From Scleropages formosus (taxonomy: Eukaryota > Chordata > Actinopteri > Osteoglossiformes > Osteoglossidae): DNA of 64,000 nt. The position numbers were made by a program, and so were the translations under genes. The notes below the pieces were generated by a model, which saw only the letters and a list, made by a program, of their open reading frames with translations, ran no database searches and had not been told where the DNA came from. The stretch is taken from NCBI RefSeq assembly GCF_900964775.1, contig NC_041806.1:43698586-43762585 (forward strand), in the 5' to 3' direction. Position 1 is the stretch's first letter. The number at the start of each line of letters is the position of its first letter. Below are positions 56,301 through 64,000 of this stretch, one piece after another.

Positions 56301-58406
56301 GCTCCTGGCAATTAAGTTAGCCCTAGAAGAGTGGAGGCATTGGCTAGAAGGGGCACAACACCCTTTTTTGGTATTCACGGATCATAAGAATTTACAATAT
56401 CTGCAGACAGCCCGGCGCCTCAACGCGCGTCAGGCCAGGTGGGCGCTGTTCTTTTCTCGGTTCAGCTTTACTGTCACTTACAGACCAGGTCCCAAGAACA
56501 TCAAAGCGGACGCCCTTTCCCGGCTGCATGACGAAACGCAGGAGGTAACGGAAGCGGACTACATCCTGCCCAGGTCCTGCTTTGTAGCACCCATTCAGTG
56601 GGACTTCACTCAGGACCTGGCCCAAGCCCAACAAGGGGACCCCGAACCACCAGGTAAACCTTCTGGAAAACAATATGTTCCACCAGGTCTGAGGACGACT
56701 CTCCTACAATGGGCCCATGACCATCCAGCGGCAGGGCACCCAGGGTTTGGGAAGACTCAGGCTAGGATCCAGCAGCTCTACTGGTGGCCGTCCCTCCGGG
56801 AGGACGTACAGGACTACATCCGGGCGTGTCCAGTCTGTGCTCAGTCCAAGGCTTCAAATCAGAGTCCAGCCGGGCTCCTGGAACCCCTGCCGGTACCCAA
56901 CCGTCCCTGGACGCACCTAGCGTTAGATTTCTTAGTGGACCTCCCACTGTCAGATGGTAAGACCACCATCTTGACCGTGATCGATCGTTTTTCCAAGGGC
57001 TGTCGCTTGATTCCTTTGCCCAAGCTCCCCTCTGCCTTGGAGACAGTAGAGTTGCTGTTTCAGCATGTATTCCGGCTCTACGGTATACCCGAAGACATAG
57101 TGTCCGACAGGGGTCCTCAGTTCACATCGCGTGTGTGGAGGGCCTTTTGGAAGAAACTCGGGGTCACAGTGAGTATGACATCGGGGTATCACCCTCAAGC
57201 CAATGGGCAGGTTGAACGGCTACAGCAAGACATCGGTCGGTACCTCAGAAGCTATTGTCTTGAACACCCAACTCACTGGGTTCGATACCTTCCGTGGGCA
57301 GAGTACGCCCACAATACGCTCACCCATACCTCTACAGGTGTCTCTCCTTTTCAGTGCATCTTGGGGTACCAGCCACCATTGTTCCCATGGCAACCGGGGT
57401 CCAGCGATGTGCCGGCTGTGGACTCTTGGTACCGAACCAGCGGCGAGGTATGGGCAGCTGTCAGACGGCATCTCCAAGAATCACAAACCCGTATCAAGCA
57501 TCAAGCCGATCGACATCGGCGGCACGTCTCCCTTGCACCCGGACAGAGGGTGTGGCTGTCAACCCGGGGTCTCCAAGGACCGTATATGTCTAAGAAACTC
57601 AGCCCAAGGTACATAGGACCCTTTAAGATTATCCGCAGAGTTACCTCGGTCTCTTATCGCCTGCAACTGCCCCAACACCTACGCACACACCCGACGTTCC
57701 ACGTATCCTTCCTCAAACCCTTGGCCACCTCCCTACACCAGCCCGCAAGCACGCCTCCAGACCCAATTCTCCTGCCTGACAGTGGTGCACCAGCGTATGC
57801 GGTACGGGCGCTCCTGGATTCCCGCCGTCGTGGAGGGGTACTCCAGTATCTGGTGGATTGGGAAGGATACGGACCTGAGGAACGGTGCTGGGTAGCGGCA
57901 CGAGACATCCTTGATCCAAGCCTCATTGCCGACTTCCACAGCAGTCATCCGGATCGGCCCGCACTTCGGCCTCGAGGTGGTCCCCCTGGTCGCCCTCGAG
58001 TGTTCGGGACCGATCCTTGGGGGGGGGGGTACTGCCACGCCCACACCTTCGGACCAACACGGAACACCTGTGACCCAACGCAGACCGCAGCATAAAAGGC
58101 TGCGTCGGACAACCAGCTGATGCGGAACCTTGATCTGCCTCCTCATTAGCGACCTTCTCCAGCCATTTCCTGTTCCTGAACGCCTTCCCCGAACCCGTCC
58201 CTTGTTCCCCCGATCTACTGCCTCCTTCGGATTATCGACCTCTTGCCTGCACACTGACCTCGCCTTTTGGATCCTCCCTGTTACGACGTTCGCACCTCAA
58301 AGACCCTTTGCCCGTCCTCTGACCTCCTCTCTTGGATTTCCCCGAAGACACCACGATTACTGCTCTGCACTTAGGTCTGCTGCTTCCCTCTGACGCGACC
58401 ATGACA
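53396..58406 (+). mobile_element. Gypsy-3: chromoviral Ty3/Gypsy element, looks whole
   Basis: LTRs at 53396-53769 and 58033-58406 (374 bp each, about six differences), with 5 bp target duplications GTGAC (53391-53395, 58407-58411). One long frame (53764-58095) covers gag with a CCHC knuckle (about 54625-54665), aspartic protease (about 54775), reverse transcriptase (YLDD near 55720), RNase H, integrase (about 56690-57420) and a chromodomain (about 57790-57950). A G-rich polypurine tract precedes the 3' LTR. No break is obvious. LTR identity near 98% points to a recent insertion. It resembles the Tf1/sushi group. Confidence 0.95.
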
Positions 58407-58832
58407 GTGACGTACACTGCTGGACACACTACAGTAAACTTCCTCCAATCATTTACCAATTTATAGAGCAGAGCAATGTAACACACTCACACTACAGGTA
58501 ATTTTTGTTAACTGGGTCATGACAGTCCAGAGCCTGTCCTGAAATCACTAGATGCTGGACTAGGAGGGATACACCATAGATGGGATGCCAGTACATTGCA
58601 AGGCAGCCAGACACACACATTCACTCACTAAGGGCAAATTCCCGAAAGACACCCATACATATGTGTTGAAAACATGCACACTCCTCACAATCTGATCTGG
58701 ACTGGATTGAGCAGTGGCAACCTTCAGAACAGCATTCAAATGACCATCTTTACTTTGAGAACAATACTGCAGCATCCTGTCTTGACCATGCAGTCTGTGT
58801 TTCTAACACCACTGCTCTATTGGTTTACACAC

Positions 58833-58836
<4 letters not shown>

Positions 58837-58868
<32 letters not shown>

Positions 58869-59062
58869 TTTCTGAACCGCTTGTCCCATACGGGGTCATG
58901 GGGAACCGGAGCCTACCCGGCAACTCAGGGAGTAAGGGACATACCCAGGACGGGACGCCAGTCCGCCGCAAGGCAAGCCTAAGCGGGACTCGAACCCCAG
59001 ACCCACCAGAGAGGAGGACCCGGTCCAACCCACTGCACCACCGCACCACCACACCCCCCGTT
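58837..59062 (-). mobile_element. SINE-A copy, paralogue of 44236-44468
   Basis: Same site and orientation as in copy 1, followed by the same TTATTGGTTTACATATTG. Confidence 0.9.
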
Positions 59063-59289
59063 ATTGGTTTACATATTGTACGTATTCTATGGACATATGT
59101 ATGGTACCGATCTAGATTCTGCCAGAGGCCATCGCACTCCACAGTGACTCCTTACACAGCCGGGGGGGTGACCATTCTATGCCTGAGTGGTATTGCAGTG
59201 CTTTGTGCCATCTCAATAGATCTCACTTATACACTTGCTTGGTTATCGACCTAAATGTCTGCATGCATGTTTGTGAATACGTATGTAGG

Positions 59290-59470
59290 GACAGTAAGGG
59301 CAGCTGGCAGCATAGTGCTTAGAACTGCTACCTTTGGGCACAGCTTTGAATCCCACCTCCAACTGTAGTACCCTTGTGCAAAGTATTTACTTTAAGCTGC
59401 TTCAGTAAAAATTACACAGCTGTATAAATGAGTGAATAATTGTAAGTTGCTTGTGGAGCTAAATTACTAA
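59290..59470 (+). mobile_element. SINE-B copy
   Basis: Head GCAGCTGGCAGCATAGTGC, TTTGAATCCCACCTCC, CAGTAAAAATTACACAGCTG and TAATTGTAAGTTGCT. The end is cut a short distance before a SINE-A. Confidence 0.65.
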
Positions 59471-59489
59471 AAGTCTGCTGTATACTGAA

Positions 59490-59696
59490 GGGGGTGCGGT
59501 GGTGCAGCGGGTTTGGAAAAGGCCTGCTCTGAGGTGGGTCTGGGGTTTAAGTCCTGCTTGGGGTGCCTTGCGGCGGACTGGTGTCTCATCCGGGATGTGT
59601 CCCTCCCCCTTCAGCCTGGCACCCTGTCTTGCCAGATTAGGATCCGGCTCGCCGTGACCCCGCTTGGGCCAAGCGCCTGTAGACATTGTGTGTGTG
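59490..59696 (+). mobile_element. SINE-A copy
   Basis: Full-length diverged copy; possible imperfect target duplications around TGTATACT and TGTATGCT. Confidence 0.85.
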
Positions 59697-60221
59697 TTGT
59701 ATGCTGCTGCAACTAAACAGGATTTCCTACTGGGATTTATAAAGCCTCATTTATTTGTTCATTCATTATTCTGCATACTTTGTAGTGTTTAGTTAGCCAC
59801 TGTCAGTATGTTTACTGCTGCATTTCATGTCATTCATTAGTTTGTAGGTGTTTCGAGAGGGACAATCAAAGTATTTTGCCTGCTTCACACTTTGTGGAGT
59901 ACAAAACAAAGGTGCAAAGTGCAGCTTAAAAACAAATGTAATTCCTTGAGTCTTGTCACAATAGTGAAGTGAGAAGTGCTGATACTGAAGAGACCAGATT
60001 GTTCAACATAATGAAGACTTTATTAGTGCATTAGGCAGTATGAGGACACACCAGGGTGGATTAATGGTCATATTGCACTTTCATGAGAGTACTCCAGATA
60101 GCCGGATGAGTATCAGACATAAATGTGAACAAAGGAAAATGACAGAAAAAAGGGCATAAGATACGCACCTGTCCCGAACACTGCACGCAGCAAGAAATGT
60201 ACCAAAGGAAAAAGCATGTTT
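59697..60221. other. Intergenic, nothing recognised
   Basis: Downstream flank of gene 10 with no supported feature. Confidence 0.45.
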
Positions 60222-61229
60222 TCACAACTGCACAGCTTTTGAATTCAATATTTTTTGAAAAGCACACTTGAACGGCTTTTGGAACCAACTGAAAAAGAAG
60301 GCATAAATAATGGGATTTATTCCAGAGTTCAAATAGGCAAGCCACATAAGACATTCAGTAAGTACTGGAGTGGAAACAGACATAATTGGATCATTAAGGG
60401 TGCACAGAAACGGGGTCCAACAGGTGAGGTAAACACCAACGACAATTCCCAGTGTCCTCGTGGCTTTGTGCTCTGCCTTGTTCACGGTTTTTCTGCTCTT
60501 TTTCAAGTTCACATTTGCACAAACTCTGCTTTGAATGGAATAGGCTTGTCTCCTTGCAACAAAGAAGATTTTAAGATAAAGGACAATAATAAAAAAGCAC
60601 GGGATAAAGAACATAAGAAAAGAAAAAGCAATACTTGACTGTTTGCTTTGTAAGAAAATACAGCTTCCCTCACAATGAATTATTTCATTGTAGATGTGCT
60701 CAGTGTCCAAGGTGTTCAGCCTTAGAAATATTGTACCAAAGCCACATAGAAGAGACACAGTCCAATTTATTATGATCATGGTCCCCATGACACAGTTTGT
60801 GATTTTAATGTGGTAATGGAGAGGCTGACAGACAGCATAGTATCGATCGATGGAAATTAACAAAAGGCTTAAAATTGATGCATTGCATAGTGTGATATCT
60901 GTGCTAGAGTGTATTTTACAGAATATTTCGCCCAAATACCAGCACGTCTCCAGTGAGCGAACCATGCTAGGTGGCATTACAACTACCCCCAGAAGGAAGT
61001 CAGTCACAGCCAGTGAGAGAACGAGGTAGTTGGTAGGAGTGTGAAGCTGTTTGAATTGAGCTATAGTAATGATGACAAGAAGATTGCCAAAAACAGTGAG
61101 AAATACTATGGCTCCTAATACAAGATAGAAAGGAGCCCGTATCGTGATTGAATAATCATGTTTCGGACAAGATCTGTTTGAAGATTCATAACAGAAGTGT
61201 GTGTTGTTATAAGTCTGTGGTTGGTTCAT
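60222..61229 (-). CDS. Gene 10: TAAR, third clade, one residue short in TM6
   Basis: 335 aa from ATG 61229, with an acceptor TTTTTTTACAG just upstream (exon from 61258). Asp111 (3.32), DRY, HCEGSC and NSGINPIIYAFFFSWF are kept. In TM6 it reads CWTPFLCTL where relatives have CW-P followed by two aromatics (CWTPFFVC in gene 6, CWGPWFLC in gene 7): one codon at 6.51/6.52 is missing, in frame. That position lines the amine pocket, so ligand range may be changed or the receptor impaired. Closest relatives in the window are genes 7, 8 and 9. Confidence 0.92.
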   Translation of the reverse strand: MNQPQTYNNTHFCYESSNRSCPKHDYSITIRAPFYLVLGAIVFLTVFGNLLVIITIAQFKQLHTPTNYLVLSLAVTDFLLGVVVMPPSMVRSLETCWYLGEIFCKIHSSTDITLCNASILSLLLISIDRYYAVCQPLHYHIKITNCVMGTMIIINWTVSLLCGFGTIFLRLNTLDTEHIYNEIIHCEGSCIFLQSKQSSIAFSFLMFFIPCFFIIVLYLKIFFVARRQAYSIQSRVCANVNLKKSRKTVNKAEHKATRTLGIVVGVYLTCWTPFLCTLNDPIMSVSTPVLTECLMWLAYLNSGINPIIYAFFFSWFQKPFKCAFQKILNSKAVQL

Positions 61230-61579
61230 ATTTTCAGGTCATAAATGAAAAGGTTTTCCTGTAAAAAAAAACAAAATGTAAAGTTAAACATGCAATACAC
61301 CATGATACTATTTAACAAAATTGTCATATGTAACTTTTGGGCATACACATAGTTTTGTTTAACAAAATTGTGACATAATATTTGTGAATACACCCATCCC
61401 TCACATTTATTCCATGAAATCACCCAGATAGGCAAATTGCAGAAGAGAGAAGATTGAATTAATGTTATTTTGTACAAAAAATCAGTTTCTGAATGAAAAA
61501 TGTCACCTAAATTTATCAGCATACCAAAAAGTAATTTTTTTATGCATGACAAAGAATATACCTAGATGTATTTGGGACA

Positions 61580-61691
61580 CTCCGTCCTGGGTGTGTTCCC
61601 TCCCCCTCTGGCCTTCCGCCCTGTGTTGCCGGGTAGGCTCCGGTTCCCCGCGACCCTGTATGGGACGAGCGGTTCAGAAAATGTGTGTGTG
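61580..61691 (+). mobile_element. SINE-A, 5'-truncated insertion
   Basis: Only the 3' half is present (from CTCCGTCCTGGGTGTGTTCC), yet it is flanked by 13 bp duplications TGTATTTGGGACA (61567-61579, 61692-61704). It is therefore a genuine truncated insertion made by LINE machinery. Confidence 0.88.
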
Positions 61692-61704
61692 TGTGTATTT
61701 GGGA

Positions 61705-62314
61705 CAAAAGTATTCGTAATCTGGCTCAGAGAACTCATGTTTTAATGAAATTGAGTTTACAAGATCACTGCCTAGTGTCTTTTGATTTGATTTTAGGGAC
61801 TGTCTTTTGTCACTGACAAATATTTCACTTAAGGACTAAAACCTTTCACATTTAGACACTGTATATCTTAGTCATATGATACAAATGTTGATGTTGTTGT
61901 ACAAACATGGAATAAAATGACTGTTTAATAGACTAAAATCTCATTATTCAGAATAAAAAAACCTGTCATGTTAGAAAGGGTATGTATTTTCATAAGCCAT
62001 TGAAAAAGTTTTTGATTTTACCTGTTACATAAGGGATGGATGGGTGCATCAAAATAAGTAACATTAACTAAGAAGTCCTGTTGTAGTTGTACATTTGTGC
62101 TCAGTAACAGTTCAATCTAATACCCAGTGTAATCTTTACATCTTACACTGAGTTTTCTTTAGTCAGTATCTCCAAAATCTGTGCACTCCAACAACAGAAG
62201 TTTTAGAAGCAGTAAAAGGTTGTAATAGGCAGTAGGGCCAATAAAATAAATATTAAGGTAAATTAAAATGTTTTGGTTATCAAATGGTTTGTGACTCTAA
62301 AATGGCTGTGCATT
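61705..62314. other. Intergenic (likely intron of gene 10), nothing recognised
   Basis: AT-rich sequence between the gene 10 acceptor and its promoter cassette. Confidence 0.45.
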
Positions 62315-62400
62315 ACATTTACATTTATATTAACATTTTTTAATTTAGTTCAAGCTTTTCTCCAAAGCAACTTACAATGTTAAGGTATTCCAGTGAATTG
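62315..62400 (-). mobile_element. SINE-B/L2-type tail fragment, reverse
   Basis: CATTACATTTACATTTATAT, then CTTTTCTCCAAAGCAACTTA CAATGTTAAG, matches the shared tail only. Confidence 0.5.
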
Positions 62401-62640
62401 TATTGTCTGTTGTTTTTTGTCATTTTATATGTGAATTACTGTAGCTTTACACAAATATGAATTTACTCTTATGTGACTCATCCATTCACATTAACAGCAT
62501 GAATATAATGTAAAGCTCACCAAAGGCAGATACACTGCACTAAAGTAATACAGCAGTAAATGTGTATATGCATCTTCTTGCTTTAAATTGCTGTTCTGTT
62601 TAATGCTAAGAATTAATGTTATGTTTAGGATCTTGTGAAG

Positions 62641-62835
62641 CTTACCTCAGTCTAAAGTTTTGCAGAAGCGTCCAGTAGCAAAGGATGGCTCTGTTATATA
62701 CCTTTATGGTTTGACAAACCTGTTACCCATCCTGCCTTGCATTACCCTCTAGTGCCATGTTTTCCTCATTTGTTTAATTAATCCCCCCCTCCGCCACAAA
62801 AAAAAAAAACTCTTCCTTGACTAAAGCATTTGTTA
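62641..62835 (-). promoter_or_regulatory. Promoter and noncoding first exon of gene 10
   Basis: The clearest cassette. In minus-strand order it has TTTAGTCAAGG (about 62815-62827), TTAATTAA (62774-62781), a CTAGAGGGTAATGCAAGGCA block, TATATAA (62694-62700), TTTGCTACTGGAC, CAAAACTTTAGACTGAG, and a GTAAG donor (62641-62645). TATA-to-donor is 55 bp, so exon 1 would be about 24 nt; the intron to the acceptor at 61258 is about 1.4 kb. Confidence 0.7.
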
Positions 62836-63182
62836 CAGTACAACTTGCTTCAAGTTAAAGACTCTGGGCTTGCATCTAGCCTTGTATGTGCAATTATCTC
62901 CATTATCTCCGTTATATAGTTGATATATTTTGGTCAGCAGTGAACTGATGTTCTGTCTTGCTCCCTCCATGTGTACAAATGTATTATTTTGTCCTACTAT
63001 GAACTGATCCTTGACCAGGTAAGTTTTCTGCTTTGTTTCCTGTGCCAACGGGAACGAGCTTTTAGGTACTGTAACCCCTTGACAATAAACTAATTATTAA
63101 AATGGAACTTTTTCAAAGGCCCGTGACTGGACCTCAGGTGACTACATATCTGAATGACCAGACAGTTCAGTGCATCATAACA

Positions 63183-63383
63183 CACACACACATTTTCAGA
63201 ACCGCTCGTCCCATACAGGGTCACGGGGAACCGGAGCCTACCCGGCAACACAGGGCGTAAGGCCAGAGGGGGAGGGAACACACCCAGGACGGGACGCCAG
63301 TCCGTCGCAAGGCACCCCAAGCGGGACTTGAACCCCAGACCTACCGGACAGCAGGACTGTGGTCCAACCCACTGCGCCACCGC
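63183..63383 (-). mobile_element. SINE-A copy
   Basis: Near-consensus reverse copy with 12 bp target duplications TGCATCATAACA (63171-63182, 63384-63395). Confidence 0.93.
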
Positions 63384-63546
63384 TGCATCATAACATTACT
63401 GTCAAAAGCGTATCAAATTTGTCCAGATATAAAAAAAGGAAAAATCTGCAATGAAGTGGCTTGTTCAAACCTAAACTATACAAAAATCACTTAATTTGTA
63501 CTACCTTTTTATATTGGTATTATTATATCATTTTATGTTGGTATTA

Positions 63547-63748
63547 GGGGGGTGTGGTGGCGCAGTGGGTTGGACCACAGTCCTGCTCTCCGGTGGGTCT
63601 GCGGTTTGAGTCCCGCTTGGGGTGCTTTGCGACGGACTGGTGTCCTGTCCTGGGTGTGTCCCCTCCCCCTCCGGCCTTACGCCCTGTGTTACCGGATAGG
63701 CTCCGGTTCCCCGTATGGGACAAGCGGTTCTGAAAATGTGTGTGTGTA
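63547..63748 (+). mobile_element. SINE-A copy
   Basis: Near-consensus copy with 9 bp duplications TTGGTATTA (63538-63546, 63749-63757). Confidence 0.92.
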
Positions 63749-63795
63749 TTGGTATTATTTTTTTAAATGAATAATGTGTAACATTTATGGAAAGA

Positions 63796-64000
63796 TATAC
63801 ACACACACACACATTTTCAGAACCGCTTGTCCCATACGGGGGTCACGGGGAACCGGAGCCTACCCGGCAACACAGGGCGTAAGGCCAGAGGGGGAAGGGG
63901 ACACACCCAGGACGGGACGCCAGTCTGCCGCAAGGCACCCCAAGCGGGACTCGAACCCCAGACCCACCAGAGAGCAGGACTGTGGCTCAACCCACTGCGC
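63796..64000 (-). mobile_element. SINE-A copy, running off the window
   Basis: Near-consensus reverse copy, from its (CA) tail to CACTGCGC, cut by the window edge within the head. Confidence 0.92.

Larger units (their letters stand above)
45780..59118. repeat. Large tandem duplication, copy 2
   Basis: Paralogue of 34555-44523, expanded by SINE-A insertions (46296, 49488) and two Gypsy elements with about 300 bp of other sequence between them. Similarity to copy 1 is interrupted at about 49980 and resumes at 58448 (AATCATTTACCAATTTATAG). Confidence 0.85.

Noticed and set aside
53695-58095. A 1466-codon open frame that could be taken for a host gene
   Set aside because: It carries gag, protease, reverse transcriptase, integrase and chromodomain between two LTRs, so it is an LTR element and not a host gene.

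Overview
The window is vertebrate, almost certainly teleost, DNA. It carries ten trace amine-associated receptor (TAAR) genes, all on the minus strand. They sit in a dense field of young SINEs, LINE fragments and chromoviral Gypsy elements. The abundant tRNA-derived SINE (called SINE-A here) makes me suspect an osteoglossiform such as an arowana; that species guess is recollection and weak.

Layout. 1-1790 is LINE debris. 1795-13875 holds two tandem copies of a unit with one TAAR13-like diamine-receptor gene each (3737-4771 and 11683-12717). 14527-24325 holds three TAAR1-like genes. 28503-36620 holds three genes of a third TAAR clade. A large tandem duplication follows: copy 1 is 34555-44523 and copy 2 is 45780-59118, each with one nearly identical TAAR (35625-36620 and 47095-48114). 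After they separated the copies took different insertions: copy 1 gained a SINE and a Gypsy element; copy 2 gained SINEs and two Gypsy elements, one of which looks whole. A tenth TAAR lies at 60222-61229, and the window ends in a run of SINE-A copies.

Every TAAR is a single coding exon with a good splice acceptor about 25-55 bp upstream of the ATG. For most genes a compact promoter can be read further upstream: a TATA box, a GT splice donor 44-55 bp beyond it (implying a tiny noncoding first exon), an O/E (Ebf)-like site, and either an ATGCAAAT octamer (genes 1-4) or a TTAATTAA homeodomain-type site (third clade). The third-clade promoter plus first exon recurs about a dozen times, more often than there are genes. 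All ten receptors keep the amine-binding Asp3.32, so the cluster looks like a working set of olfactory amine receptors. It appears to be diversifying by tandem duplication, gene conversion and amino-acid change in the binding pocket.
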